Source: Synechococcus sp. Cruz-7E5 (GTDB lineage: Bacteria; Cyanobacteriota; Cyanobacteriia; PCC-6307; Cyanobiaceae). Taken from it: a stretch of DNA of 64,000 bases. The stretch spans positions 62,001 through 126,000 of the forward strand of contig NZ_JAGQCE010000005.1 in assembly GCF_024345995.1 (NCBI RefSeq), written 5' to 3'. Shown one piece after another: positions 1 to 9,219 of this stretch (position 1 is its first letter; every line of letters starts with the position of its first letter). The translations under genes were made by a program, and so were the position numbers. The notes beneath the pieces are model-generated. The model ran no database searches. It saw only the letters and a list, made by a program, of their open reading frames with translations, and was not told where the DNA came from.

Positions 1-1070
1 TGCTTGGAGCGGGAGCGAGCCACCAGGTCGGCCCACGAGCGCGAGAGGCTGTAGAGATCGGTGCGGTCGGCCGCGGCCAGTACCGGAGTGATCAGACCTC
101 CATCATCCATGGCCACCGCCACGGCGACATTGATGGCGGGGGGATAGATCATGCCGGCCTCGCTGAAGGATGCATTGACCTGGGGGTGACGGGCTAGGAC
201 CACACCCACCGCCTTGGCGAGCAGGGCCGTCATGGTGACACCCTTGCTCTTCACCGTCTTGGCGAACGCATCGAGCCGGTCGGTGGTGATCGTGTAGCCC
301 ACGTGGAAACAGGGCACTGCCAGGCTGGCCAGCATGCTCCGGTTGACCGCCGCCTGCAGCGTGTTGAAAGCCACCGTGTCGCCAGGGTTGCCGAAGGTCT
401 GACCGACGGGAGCCGGTGCCGCTGAGCCGTTGGCAGACCCGGCGGCGGCAGGCGTGGCCGAGACCGCCGGAGCAGTGCCCTCCGCCACGCGGGGCAGGCT
501 GGCGGCCTGACCAGCGGCCCGCTCAACGTCTTCGGCCTGGATGCGGCCATGGGGGCCACTGCCCCGCAGGCTTTCAAGAGCCACACCCAGCTGAGCGGCG
601 AGCTTGCGCGCGCGCGGGGTGGCCACCAGCCGCCCGCCGCTGGCCACAGGAGCAGCCACTGGTTCGGGCACTGCCGTAGCCACAGCAGCCGGAGCCGCTG
701 CAGCAGCAGCGGCAGGAGCAGAAGCGGCAGCAGCCAAAGGGGCTGGGGCCTCCGCAGGTGCTGCCGCAACCGGAGCAGCCGTAGCCGGTGCCGCCGGCGC
801 CGAAGCCTGAGCCGCCGCGATCTCTGCCTCGGTTTCAACTATCAGGCCGATGGTTTCACCGACCGGGGCGGTGCCGCCGGAGGGAAGCAGCACCGAAGCG
901 AGGAAGCCCTCCTGAAAGGCCTCCACATCCATGTCGGCCTTGTCGGACTCCACGACCAGCACCGATTCGCCCCTCTCGACGCGATCACCGGGCTTCTTCA
1001 GCCACTCCACGATCTTGCCCTCCGTCATCGTGGAGCTCAGGGCGGGCATGAAGATTTCGTGGGTCGCCAA
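1..1070 (-). CDS. pdhC: Dihydrolipoamide acetyltransferase, E2 of pyruvate dehydrogenase (3' end off window)
   Basis: This is the E2 core of the pyruvate dehydrogenase complex, which transfers acetyl groups from lipoamide to CoA. It is cut off at the left edge. The N-terminus reads MATHEIFMPALSSTMTEGK, the typical cyanobacterial E2 lipoyl domain, with the lipoylated lysine in VESDKADMDVE. An Ala/Pro-rich hinge follows, then a peripheral subunit-binding motif (TPRARKLAAQLGV) and the start of the catalytic domain (FHVGYTITTDRLDAF). The His/Asp active site lies beyond the edge. The start is a TTG at 1070; no ATG lies upstream in frame, and an AGGA sits only 2 bases before it. A downstream ATG would cut into the lipoyl domain. 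The lipB gene two genes upstream supplies the first step of lipoylation. Confidence 0.93.
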   Translation of the reverse strand, partial: MATHEIFMPALSSTMTEGKIVEWLKKPGDRVERGESVLVVESDKADMDVEAFQEGFLASVLLPSGGTAPVGETIGLIVETEAEIAAAQASAPAAPATAAPVAAAPAEAPAPLAAAASAPAAAAAAAPAAVATAVPEPVAAPVASGGRLVATPRARKLAAQLGVALESLRGSGPHGRIQAEDVERAAGQAASLPRVAEGTAPAVSATPAAAGSANGSAAPAPVGQTFGNPGDTVAFNTLQAAVNRSMLASLAVPCFHVGYTITTDRLDAFAKTVKSKGVTMTALLAKAVGVVLARHPQVNASFSEAGMIYPPAINVAVAVAMDDGGLITPVLAAADRTDLYSLSRSWADLVARSRSK

Positions 1071-1138
1071 AGTCCTGATCCCAATGCAGGCTGCGTCAGG
1101 ATTTTACGTGGGAACCCTCCGAGCACCGAGCCAGAAGA

Positions 1139-1582
1139 TCAGCCCCCCTCGATCGCCTCCACCACGCCGTCGCGCACCAGCACTGCCACCTGCAGCTTTT
1201 CCACCAGATTGTCGCCCACCTTGATCTTGCAGGTGCCCTCGATCTGGCCCTGGTCGACGATCTGATCGAACTCGAGATCGCGCACCTGGCGCTGCTGCTC
1301 CAGCAGGGTGCGCTTCTGGTCCTCGAACTCGGCCCGCTTGGCCGCCACCTGCTGCTGCACGGAGGCAACCTGCTCCTGTACGCGCGGATCGAGCGGGTTC
1401 AGGCTCTGTCGGCGGATCTCATCCACCAGCTGCTGGCCCTCCTGCTCCAGCTGGGAAAGCTGTTGATCACTGTTGCTCAGAGCGGCACTCAGCTCCCGCT
1501 CGGCGTCCTCCTTCCAGCGGGGGGTGACCACGGCCCGCACCGTGATCGTGCGCTTGATCGTGAGGTTGTGGCCTTCAGTCAT
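1139..1582 (-). CDS. YlqD-family coiled-coil protein
   Basis: This 147-residue protein begins with a beta-rich stretch (LTIKRTITVRAVVTP). A long charged Glu/Gln-rich helix of about residues 30-100 follows (SQLEQEGQQLVDEIRRQ, EFEDQKRTLLEQQRQ), probably a coiled coil. It ends in a small domain (IKVGDNLVEKLQVAVLVRDGVVEAIEGG). This architecture matches the YlqD family, whose biochemical role is unknown. It lies 68 bases upstream of the E2 gene on the same strand, so it may be cotranscribed with it. Family assignment is from pattern recognition only. Confidence 0.75.
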   Translation of the reverse strand: MTEGHNLTIKRTITVRAVVTPRWKEDAERELSAALSNSDQQLSQLEQEGQQLVDEIRRQSLNPLDPRVQEQVASVQQQVAAKRAEFEDQKRTLLEQQRQVRDLEFDQIVDQGQIEGTCKIKVGDNLVEKLQVAVLVRDGVVEAIEGG

Positions 1583-1650
1583 GGGAGGGGGATCGCAGAG
1601 ACCAGGCTCTCAGCCAGGCGTCCAGCGGTCAACCGCGGGGGGCGGGGAGC

Positions 1651-3642
1651 TCAGGCCTGGTAGATCGCCTCGATGGCCGCTGCGTCGCGGTCGCTGATGC
1701 GATCCCGGCGTTGCTTGAGGGTCTGGGTAAGCAGCCCATTCTCGATCGAGAAGGGCTCCACCAGGGCAACCCCTGCCAGGCGTTCATCGGGCCGCGATCC
1801 GGACCTGGCCGCCAGCAACCGGTTGAATTCACCACTGAGGGCCCTCAGCAGGGCCCGATCGGCTACTGAAACAGCTCCACCCGGGTCGGTCAGCTCCCGC
1901 GCCCTGGCGAAGGCGGCCAGCGGCTCCGGGCGGGGAACCACCAGGGCAGCGAGCTGACGGCGGTCCTGGCCCACCAGCATCACCTGCTCCACCAGAGGAT
2001 GGGCCACCAGGGCCTCCTCCAGAGGACCCGGCTCGATGTTTTCGCCACTGCTGAGAACGATTGTGTCCTTGGCCCGGCCGGTGAGCACCAGGGTTCCATC
2101 AGCCAGAAGCTGGCCCAGATCGCCCGTGTCGAACCAGCCGGCGCCATCCAGCACTGCGGCGGTGGCCTCGGGCTTGCCGAAGTATCCAGCCATCACCTGG
2201 GGGCCCCGGGCGAGAACCCGGCCCCGCTGGCGCCAGCCCAGCGGCGCGCCGCTCTCGGGATCGACGATGCGCAATTCCGTATCCGGCAGGGGCTGCCCCG
2301 CACTGCCACGACGGTTCCGCCAGGGTCGGCGACAGGCCAGCACCGGGCTGGTTTCGGTGAGTCCATAGCCCACGAGCAGCTCGATGCCGATCGCTTCGAA
2401 GAAGCCATCCACATGCAGGGCAAGTGCACCTCCACCACTGATGGCCGTGCGCAGGGCTCCGCCCGAGAGCTGCTGGCGCACCTTGGGCCAGAGCAGGGCA
2501 GCAGCCAGGCGGTGCCCCGGCCAGCTCAGCAACCAGGCAAGCCCTGCGCCCAGACGTCCTGGCGGCGATTCGGGCTCCAGGGTGAGATCAAGGGCGCGAC
2601 GGCGCGACTGGCAATGCCAGCGGCTCAGCCGCAGGGCCTGGCGGATCAAGCCCTGACGGGAGGGAGGCATGGCCTCAAGGGCGTCCTCAAAGCCGGCCAG
2701 CAGGGCCTCCCACAGCCTCGGCACGCTGATCATGTACTGCGGCCTCACCCGCTGGAGATCAGGGCGCAGATGCTTGAGGGTGGTGTAACTCTGGCGGCAG
2801 CCACAGGAGAGCAGGAAGTATTCGGCAGTGCGTTCGTAGGCATGCCAGATCGGCAGCACGCTGAGCACTCGATCGGCCGGGCTTGGAGCCACAGCCACCC
2901 CCAGGGTGCGCAGCTGGTGCAGCAGATTGGTGTGACTGAGGGGGACACCCTTGGGTCGGCCAGTGGTGCCTGAGGTGTAGAGCAGGGTGGCCAGGCGCTC
3001 AGGGCCCCGGCTCGGCAGTGGCGGCACGGGGGCGTTCTCCCCACGGCCCAGGGTCTCGAAGGCCTCCCAGCTCAGCTGACGCGGCCCAGGTGATGAGGTG
3101 CTGCTGTCGGTTACTGGAGCTTCGTCTTCCAGCAGCACCACGAAGCGCAGCCGGGCCAGGGCTCCGGGCTTCTGGGCCAGACGCTCCAGCAGAGCCGCGG
3201 ACTCCACCACCATCCCGACGGCCCCGCAGTCGTCAAGGATGTAGAGGAGCTCCTCCAGAGGTGCGCTGCTGCCGCGCACGGCATCCGCCGCCCCGCAGCG
3301 CATGATCCCCTGATCAGCCACCAGCCAGCGGGGACTGTTCTCCGCGAACAGGGCCACCACCTCGCCCTCCCCCAGCCCAAGGAGCGTGAAGGCCGCTGAA
3401 GCCCACTCGATGCGGGCGTTGAGTTCGCGGAAGGAGAGCTGCTCCGGCGGACGGGCGTGGGGGGCATCGAGGGCGATCGCCTCGCCATGACGCTGGGCGA
3501 GGATCGGCCAGAGGCCCTCCAGCCCCTGAAGTCCATACCAGTCATCACGCTTGGACAGGGCCTGTTCATCGAGCCGATCCCCCGACCAGAGAATCGAGGC
3601 TGTGCTGTCTGAAAGCCTGCCAGCAGAGGCCTTGCCGTCCAT
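1651..3642 (-). CDS. aas: AMP-dependent acyl-CoA / acyl-ACP synthetase
   Basis: This 663-residue adenylate-forming ligase has the AMP-binding signature LLYTSGTTGRPKG followed by PLSHTNLLHQ, the YGLTETSP motif, and the C-terminal WFDTGDLG and LTGRAKDTIVLSSGENIEP motifs. In cyanobacteria, the single long-chain enzyme of this class recycles free fatty acids onto acyl carrier protein; the sequence alone cannot separate ACP from CoA as acceptor. The start is ATG 3642, preceded by AGGA at 7-base spacing. A longer in-frame extension would run through the end of lipB and is rejected. lipB ends 29 bases upstream, so the two are probably cotranscribed. Confidence 0.9.
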   Translation of the reverse strand: MDGKASAGRLSDSTASILWSGDRLDEQALSKRDDWYGLQGLEGLWPILAQRHGEAIALDAPHARPPEQLSFRELNARIEWASAAFTLLGLGEGEVVALFAENSPRWLVADQGIMRCGAADAVRGSSAPLEELLYILDDCGAVGMVVESAALLERLAQKPGALARLRFVVLLEDEAPVTDSSTSSPGPRQLSWEAFETLGRGENAPVPPLPSRGPERLATLLYTSGTTGRPKGVPLSHTNLLHQLRTLGVAVAPSPADRVLSVLPIWHAYERTAEYFLLSCGCRQSYTTLKHLRPDLQRVRPQYMISVPRLWEALLAGFEDALEAMPPSRQGLIRQALRLSRWHCQSRRRALDLTLEPESPPGRLGAGLAWLLSWPGHRLAAALLWPKVRQQLSGGALRTAISGGGALALHVDGFFEAIGIELLVGYGLTETSPVLACRRPWRNRRGSAGQPLPDTELRIVDPESGAPLGWRQRGRVLARGPQVMAGYFGKPEATAAVLDGAGWFDTGDLGQLLADGTLVLTGRAKDTIVLSSGENIEPGPLEEALVAHPLVEQVMLVGQDRRQLAALVVPRPEPLAAFARARELTDPGGAVSVADRALLRALSGEFNRLLAARSGSRPDERLAGVALVEPFSIENGLLTQTLKQRRDRISDRDAAAIEAIYQA

Positions 3643-3671
3643 GGTTGCGTCCTGAGCGTGGCCCAGGCTTA

Positions 3672-4349
3672 TCACCGCCAGGGCAGTTCCGTGGGCTTCG
3701 GTGGCCGGAGCACCAACCCGAACCGCCGGGCCAGGGACTGGCGCAACAGGATCTGAACCGTCGCGGTGGTCAGCCCCGGGCACCAGTCGCTCAGTCGCGT
3801 CACCCCATGACCCGTCAATCCGCAGGGGACAATAGCGCTGAAACCCTCCAGCGGGCAGGTCACGTTGAGAGCCAGGCCGTGCTGGCTGATCCAGCGGCGC
3901 ACACCCACGCCGATCGCCGCCACCTTCCGCCCTTCCAGCCAGACACCGGTCAGGCCCTTCTGTCGCTCTCCTCGAAGCCCGAGGGCTGCCAGCACCTCCA
4001 GCACCGCTCCCTCCAGGTCGCGAAGGTAAAGGTGGAGATCGCCGCCGTGGCGCTGCAGAGCCAGTACCGGGTATGCCACCAACTGGCCGGGGAGGTGGTG
4101 GGTCACCTCGCCACCGCGGTCAATGCGGAAGAGGGGGGCGGGAGGATCGGCGGGATCGAAGCGAAGGAATCCCTCGCTGGCGCCGCGGCCCAGGGTGTAG
4201 CAGGGGGGATGCTGGAGCAGCAGCAGAGCTTCTGGGCCATCGGGGTCGCTCAGCAGCCGCGCCTGCAGCTGCCGCTGCCAGGCCCAGGCCTGGTCAAAAG
4301 GCACGGGCAGGGGTGGTTCAACAAGGATTGCGTCGAGGGCCGGAGTCAT
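3672..4349 (-). CDS. lipB: Octanoyl-[ACP]:protein N-octanoyltransferase LipB
   Basis: LipB transfers octanoyl groups from acyl carrier protein to lipoyl domains, the first step of lipoate synthesis. The 225-residue protein has the family motif [17 protein letters not shown] at about residues 78-94, the invariant lysine K142 in GRKVAAIGV, and the catalytic cysteine C176 in [11 protein letters not shown]. Length is normal. It is divergent from the hibernation-factor gene with 53 bases between the two starts. The synthetase gene follows 29 bases downstream, and the E2 gene, a LipB substrate, lies further down the same strand. Confidence 0.95.
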   Translation of the reverse strand: MTPALDAILVEPPLPVPFDQAWAWQRQLQARLLSDPDGPEALLLLQHPPCYTLGRGASEGFLRFDPADPPAPLFRIDRGGEVTHHLPGQLVAYPVLALQRHGGDLHLYLRDLEGAVLEVLAALGLRGERQKGLTGVWLEGRKVAAIGVGVRRWISQHGLALNVTCPLEGFSAIVPCGLTGHGVTRLSDWCPGLTTATVQILLRQSLARRFGLVLRPPKPTELPWR

Positions 4350-4402
4350 GTGCGAAAGGCTTCCTACAGTTGAACCACAACGACCAGCGAGGGGACTGCT
4401 CG

Positions 4403-4990
4403 ATGAAGCTGTTGATTCACGGCCGCAATCTCGATGTCACGCCGGCGATCCGCGATTACACGGAAGCGAAGCTTGGACGGGCCATCAATCACTACGAAGG
4501 GCTGGTCAAAGAAGCCGATGTTCATCTCTCCGTGGCGCGCAATCCCAGGGTGGCGCAACAGACCGCTGAGGTCACGGTCTTTGCCAATGGGGTGGTGATC
4601 CGTGCCCAGGAACGCAGTGAGAACCTCTACGCCAGCATCGACATGGTGGCGAGCAAGCTGAGCCGTCAACTCCGCCGTTACAAGGATCGCCTCAGTGATC
4701 ATCACGGAGCCGGATCAGCAGCAGCCATTGGCGACGATACCGAACCCCCCAGCCTGGAAGGAGTCCTTCCCCATGATCTGATCGCCGGCCGGGAGCCGAC
4801 CCTGCCTGTTCCCGCCGTTCGGCGCAAGTACTTCTCAATGCCTGCCATGAGCCTGGATCAGGCCCTGCACCAGCTGGAGCTGATCGACCACGATTTTTAT
4901 GTGTTCCGGGAGGAATCCAGCGGTGGTATCCAGGTGGTCTATCGCCGCAACCATGGTGGATTTGGTGTGATCCAGCCGAAGGAATCCTGA
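4403..4990 (+). CDS. hpf: Long-form ribosome hibernation promoting factor (HPF / LrtA)
   Basis: This 195-residue protein binds the 30S subunit and drives formation of inactive 100S ribosome dimers in stationary phase or darkness. The N-terminal RaiA/YfiA-like domain ([21 protein letters not shown], about residues 1-100) is followed by a short linker. The C-terminal dimerisation domain has the hallmark [29 protein letters not shown], which marks the long form. The cyanobacterial orthologue is the light-repressed transcript gene lrtA. The start is ATG 4403 with an AGGGG about 8 bases upstream. An in-frame upstream extension overlaps lipB on the other strand and is rejected. Confidence 0.95.
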   Translation: MKLLIHGRNLDVTPAIRDYTEAKLGRAINHYEGLVKEADVHLSVARNPRVAQQTAEVTVFANGVVIRAQERSENLYASIDMVASKLSRQLRRYKDRLSDHHGAGSAAAIGDDTEPPSLEGVLPHDLIAGREPTLPVPAVRRKYFSMPAMSLDQALHQLELIDHDFYVFREESSGGIQVVYRRNHGGFGVIQPKES

Positions 4991-5018
4991 TCCATCCTGA
5001 CTCCCCTCGGCCCCGGTG

Positions 5019-5699
5019 ATGCGTGACTCAAGGTTCAGGGGCCCCTTGCCCGATCTGGCCCCACTCATTGAACATGCTCTCCTGGATCCTCACCGGGGCC
5101 TGGAGCATGTGCACCAGGCCTGTGATCAGGCGCGGCACTACGGCTTTGCGGCAGTCTGCGTTTCATCTCGCTGGGTTGCTGCCGCCCGCGAACGGCTCGG
5201 CGGATCTGGCAGCGTCAAGCTGGTGGCCGTGGTGGCCTTCCCCTTCGGCGCGGTGCCGGCCTTGATCAAGCTGGCAGAAGCGGAGGCCGCCGCCAGCGCT
5301 GGCGCTGACGAGCTTGATGTTGTGCCCGATTACGGCGCCCTTGCCGATGGAAATGGCAGTCTGATTTATCAGGAGCTGGGGACGATCGTGGAACTCGGCT
5401 TGCCGGTCAAGGTGATTCAGGACGTGGGACGACTGGATCCCGCCGCCCTGGAGCTGCTGGTCGAGGCCTCGATCGATGCCGGAGCCGCCTACCTCAAGAC
5501 CGGCAGTGGCTTCGGATCTCCCGTGACCCCAGAGCAGGTGGCCCACTTGCGCGAGCTGGCCAGGGGGCGGGCGGGAATCCAGGCTTCCGGTGGCATCGCC
5601 GTGCTGGAGCAGGCCTTTGATCTGGTGGCCGCCGGTGCTACACGCCTTGGCACCAGCCGCGGAGTGGCCCTGATCGAGGCCATGCGCGCCCCGGCCTGA
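5019..5699 (+). CDS. deoC: Deoxyribose-phosphate aldolase DeoC, second active-site Lys replaced
   Basis: DeoC cleaves 2-deoxyribose-5-phosphate to glyceraldehyde-3-phosphate and acetaldehyde. About 226 residues form a class I aldolase TIM barrel. The catalytic Asp region (GADELDVVPDYGAL) and the Schiff-base lysine (AYLKTGSGFG) are present. The second conserved lysine, E. coli K201, normally in K-x-x-GG, is glutamine here (GIQASGGI; codon CAG at 5580-5582). A GTG sits immediately before ATG 5019 and could be the start instead. The stop overlaps the recO start by one base (TGATG), which implies translational coupling. Confidence 0.88.
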   Translation: MRDSRFRGPLPDLAPLIEHALLDPHRGLEHVHQACDQARHYGFAAVCVSSRWVAAARERLGGSGSVKLVAVVAFPFGAVPALIKLAEAEAAASAGADELDVVPDYGALADGNGSLIYQELGTIVELGLPVKVIQDVGRLDPAALELLVEASIDAGAAYLKTGSGFGSPVTPEQVAHLRELARGRAGIQASGGIAVLEQAFDLVAAGATRLGTSRGVALIEAMRAPA

Positions 5700-6526
5700 T
5701 GCCCGAGGAATCGCTGGAGGGTCTCTCGCTGAAATGTGGCCCCCTCGGAGAGCACGACCGGCTGCTCACCCTGCTCAGCGAAGGAGGTGGCCTCAGCCGC
5801 CTGGCGGTGCCTGGCGCCCGGCGGCCCCGCAGCAGCCTGGCGGCGGCCGTGCCTCTGTCCCAGTTGCGGCTCCAGGTCGGCGGTGGCCGTGGCCTGCGGC
5901 GGGTGCGCCAGCTTCGGGTGATTCACAGCTTCAGCCAGCTAGGCCAGCGCCTCGAAGCCCTGGCAGCCGCCCAGTCGCTGGCGGAGCTCTGCCTGCGCCT
6001 GGTGCCCGACGGGGATGGGGTGGCCGGAGCCCTCGACGACCTAACCCTGCAGCTGCGTCGTCTGGAATCGGTGGTGAGCGAGCGTCAGGACAGCCTTGAG
6101 GCGCTGGCGATCGCCGTGCAAGGGCATGTGCACCTGCTGGCGCTGGGGGGCTACGGGCTGCCGCTGCAGCGCTGTGCCCGCAGTGGTGAGCCCCTGGCCC
6201 CTCCCCTGGGCAACCGCGAATGGCGCTGCAGCCTGCTGCCCAGCGAGGGGCTGGCGATCGGCTCGGTGGCCGGGGCGATGCTGGTGCTGAACGCTTCTGA
6301 ATTGGCCCTGCTGCAACGGCTGCCACGACCCGGATTGCCCCGCTGCCGGGACGGCAGCCTGATGGGACCGGCCTGGGTCTGGCTGCGGCTGCTGGAACTG
6401 TTGCAGGTGTGGTGCCAGGAGCACCTGGGCTGCCGGGGGAAGGCCCTGCGCCTGCTGCAGGGCTGCTTCAGCTCCGTGGCTAAGGAGCCCCATGGCGCTG
6501 CGCCATCATTGACTCCGAACGAATGA
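5699..6526 (+). CDS. recO: DNA repair protein RecO
   Basis: RecO anneals single strands and loads RecA through RecFOR. The 275-residue protein has an N-terminal OB-fold (LKCGPLGEHDRLLTLLSEGGGLSRLAVPGARRP) and a helical C-terminal half (SLAELCLRLVPDGD, VWLRLLELLQVWCQEHLG). Cysteines in the second half (RCARSGEPL and EWRCSLL) may be remnants of the zinc site found in some RecO proteins, but a full Cys4 set is not evident. The ATG overlaps the deoC stop by one base. Confidence 0.88.
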   Translation: MPEESLEGLSLKCGPLGEHDRLLTLLSEGGGLSRLAVPGARRPRSSLAAAVPLSQLRLQVGGGRGLRRVRQLRVIHSFSQLGQRLEALAAAQSLAELCLRLVPDGDGVAGALDDLTLQLRRLESVVSERQDSLEALAIAVQGHVHLLALGGYGLPLQRCARSGEPLAPPLGNREWRCSLLPSEGLAIGSVAGAMLVLNASELALLQRLPRPGLPRCRDGSLMGPAWVWLRLLELLQVWCQEHLGCRGKALRLLQGCFSSVAKEPHGAAPSLTPNE

Positions 6527-6539
6527 CACCTGAAGCGGA

Positions 6540-7964
6540 TTGTCCCGGCCGACCGCCACGCCCCTTCCGGAACCTTCCGAAGGCACCAGCCCAGCCACTG
6601 AAACGGGCCCCGCCTCCGGATCAGACCCGGAGTCTGGATCGGGCACCCCCGGTCTGCAGGCCGTGCTGGCCCTGCCCGAGTTCCGGAGGCTCTGGCTTGG
6701 GCAGGTCTTCTCCCAGCTGGCCGACAAGTTCTACATCGTGCTGATGGTGTTCCTGATCGCCCAGTACTGGGTGACGGACACCCCCCAGAACAACATGGTT
6801 CTGGCCGAGGCGGCGGCCAGTCTGAGGCTTGATCTGGACACACGAGCCCAGATGATCACCCTGCTGGCCACGGGGATCTACGTGGCGAACACCGTGCCGG
6901 CGATGGTGCTGGGCACAGTGGCCGGTGTCTGGGCCGACCGCTGGCCCAAGCGCCAGGTGATGGTGGCCTCCAACGGACTGCGAGCCGGGCTCACCCTGCT
7001 GGCCCCTCTTGCTCTGTTGCCAGGGCCCCAGTGGCTGGGGCTGAGCTGGGGCTACTGGGGTCTGGTAGTCATGACCTTCCTGGAGTCCGTGCTCACCCAG
7101 TTCTTCGCACCGGCCGAGCAGGCCGCAATCCCTTTGCTGGTGCCAAGGCCGCGCATGCTTGCGGCCATGTCGCTGTATCAGGCCACCAGCATGGGGGCCA
7201 CCATCGTGGGCTTCGCCATCGGTGATCCGGTGCTGCGGCTGCTGCGCTCCAGCCTCAAGGAGATCGGCATCGGCGGCGGGGAATTCGTCCTGCTGCCGCT
7301 TTGCTACGGGCTGGCGGCCCTGTGCATCAGCACGATCCGGATGGAGGAACCGGAACGGGTGGAGCGGGGCACCAGCGTCTGGAGTGAGATCGCCGAGGGA
7401 ATCGAGGTGCTGCGCGAACGGGCAAGTGTGCGGAGGGCCCTGCTGCAACTGGTTCTCCTGTACAGCATCCTGGCGGCGCTCTATGTGCTCGCCATCAGCC
7501 TGGCCTCCGCCATCGAAGGGCTGGGACCGACCCGCTTCGGCACCTTGCTGGCCATGAGCGGCGTGGGAATGGCCTGCGGCGCCCTTGGTGTGGCCCAGCT
7601 GGGCCAGGGCCTCAACCGCCGGCGCATGGCCTCAACAGGCCTGATGCTGATTGCCTTCAGCCTGGTGCTGCTTGGCCAGGGACGGGGAAGCCTTCTGCTC
7701 ACTCTCGGACTCTGCGGCCTGCTCGGCATCGGCGCGGCGCTGGTGGCCATCCCCTCCCAGACCACCATCCAGGACGACACCCCGGAAGCGATGCGCGGCA
7801 AAGTCTTCGGTCTGCAGAACAACCTGATCAACGTGGCACTCAGCCTGCCCCTGGTACTGGCCGGAGCTGTGGTGAGCCGCTATGGACTGATGCCGGTGCT
7901 GTGGGGACTGGCAGCGATCACCCTGGTGGCGGCCCTGATCGAGAAGCCCTGGCAGCGCTGCTAG
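6540..7964 (+). CDS. Major facilitator superfamily transporter
   Basis: This is a 474-residue membrane protein with about 12 hydrophobic segments after a Pro/Ser-rich cytoplasmic tail of about 40 residues. The loop motif GVWADRWPKRQVMV after the second or third helix fits the MFS signature G-x-x-x-D-R-x-x-R/K. The core begins EFRRLWLGQVFSQLADKFYIVLMVF, as in the DHA/enterobactin-exporter-like group. Substrate cannot be inferred. The chosen start is TTG 6540, 13 bases after recO. A later GTG before the first helix is possible, because the tail is low-complexity. Confidence 0.85.
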   Translation: MSRPTATPLPEPSEGTSPATETGPASGSDPESGSGTPGLQAVLALPEFRRLWLGQVFSQLADKFYIVLMVFLIAQYWVTDTPQNNMVLAEAAASLRLDLDTRAQMITLLATGIYVANTVPAMVLGTVAGVWADRWPKRQVMVASNGLRAGLTLLAPLALLPGPQWLGLSWGYWGLVVMTFLESVLTQFFAPAEQAAIPLLVPRPRMLAAMSLYQATSMGATIVGFAIGDPVLRLLRSSLKEIGIGGGEFVLLPLCYGLAALCISTIRMEEPERVERGTSVWSEIAEGIEVLRERASVRRALLQLVLLYSILAALYVLAISLASAIEGLGPTRFGTLLAMSGVGMACGALGVAQLGQGLNRRRMASTGLMLIAFSLVLLGQGRGSLLLTLGLCGLLGIGAALVAIPSQTTIQDDTPEAMRGKVFGLQNNLINVALSLPLVLAGAVVSRYGLMPVLWGLAAITLVAALIEKPWQRC

Positions 7965-7989
7965 CGTTCTCTCCAGGTCGAGGCCTGAA

Positions 7990-9216
7990 TTGTTGGCCCA
8001 CATCGCGTGGCTGGGTAAGAAGTCACCCTTCTGCGGCAACGTCACCTACAGCCTCTCAACCACCGAGCGGCTCCGGCAACACGGCCATCAGGTCAGTTTC
8101 ATTCATTTTGATACTCCCGCCACTGGCCTCGGGCGCTCCTTGGATCCCGGCCAACAACTGGACGGGATTCAACCGCGGAGCCTGGTCCCAACGGATTACC
8201 CCCGGGCTGGGGCTGATGAGGTGGCTCTGCCTTACCTGGTCAAATCCCAGGTGTACACGATTCCCTCGCCGGGAGCCCAGCGGGAGCTGAGGGAATCACT
8301 GGAGCGCCTGCGCCCCGACCTGGTGCACGCCAGCCTGACGCTCTCCCCCCTGGATTTCCGCTTGCCGGATCTCTGCCAGCACCTGGGGGTACCGCTGGTA
8401 GCCACGTTCCATCCCGCTTTCGACGCCGGCTTGCGCAACATCACCGCCGGAACCCAGCAGCTCACCTACCAGCTCTACGCCCCGGCCCTGGCCCGCTTCG
8501 ATCGGGTGATCGTCTTCTCTGAACTTCAAGCAGAGGTGCTGGCCAGACTGGGCGTGCGCGAGGAGCGGCTGGCCGTGATCCCCAACGGGGTTGATCCCGG
8601 TCTGTGGTGCCCCCCCGATCCGGCGGCACCATCGCGGGAACTGGCCAGTCTCCGGGACCGCCTTGGCCAGCGCCGCCTCTTCCTCTACATGGGACGGCTG
8701 GCCACCGAGAAGAACGTGGAAGCGCTGCTGAGGGCCTGGCGGCTGGTGCGGCCGGCAGGCTGTCTGCTGGTGATCGTCGGTGATGGCCCCCTGCGCCAGG
8801 CCCTGCAGGGCAACAGCGACGAGCAGGACGTGCTCTGGTGGGGCTACGAAGCGAACCTGCACCAGCGGGTGGCTCTGCTGCAGGCAGCCGATGTCTTCCT
8901 GCTGCCCTCCTTGGTTGAGGGGCTCTCCTTGGCCCTGCTGGAGGCAATGGCCAGCGGCACCGCCTGCGTGGCCACCGATGCCGGCGCCGACGGCGAAGTG
9001 CTGGAGGGAGGCGCCGGCATCGTGATCAGCACCCAAGGCGTGACCACCCAGCTGCGCACGCTGCTGCCGGTGCTGCGCGATCAACCGGTGCTGACCGCCG
9101 AGCTGGGACGCCGGGCCCGGGAGCGGGTCCTGGAGCGCTACACCCTGGCCCGCAACATCAAGCAGCTCGAGGAGCTCTACGCCGAGCTGGTGCCCCAGGG
9201 CAGCCTTGCCGCCTGA
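7990..9216 (+). CDS. Glycosyltransferase family 4
   Basis: This 408-residue protein has a GT-B fold. The N-terminal domain opens HIAWLGKKSPFCGNVTY and contains VATFHPAFDAG. The C-terminal nucleotide-sugar domain has LFLYMGRLATEKNVEALLRAW, VIVGDGPLR and the family 4 E-x7-E-type motif PSLVEGLSLALLEAMASGTACVATDAG. It probably transfers a sugar to a lipid or polysaccharide acceptor; the acceptor is unknown. Two adjacent TTG codons (7990 and 7993) are candidate starts, preceded by GAGG; the second gives MAHIAWLGKK. Its 3' end converges on the acyltransferase with 3 bases between. Confidence 0.88.
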   Translation: MLAHIAWLGKKSPFCGNVTYSLSTTERLRQHGHQVSFIHFDTPATGLGRSLDPGQQLDGIQPRSLVPTDYPRAGADEVALPYLVKSQVYTIPSPGAQRELRESLERLRPDLVHASLTLSPLDFRLPDLCQHLGVPLVATFHPAFDAGLRNITAGTQQLTYQLYAPALARFDRVIVFSELQAEVLARLGVREERLAVIPNGVDPGLWCPPDPAAPSRELASLRDRLGQRRLFLYMGRLATEKNVEALLRAWRLVRPAGCLLVIVGDGPLRQALQGNSDEQDVLWWGYEANLHQRVALLQAADVFLLPSLVEGLSLALLEAMASGTACVATDAGADGEVLEGGAGIVISTQGVTTQLRTLLPVLRDQPVLTAELGRRARERVLERYTLARNIKQLEELYAELVPQGSLAA

Positions 9217-9219
9217 GCC

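Noticed and set aside
251-838. Long Arg/Leu-rich reading frames overlapping the E2 hinge.
   Set aside because: They are frame shadows of the Ala/Pro-rich E2 linker, whose GC-rich codons suppress stops in other frames.
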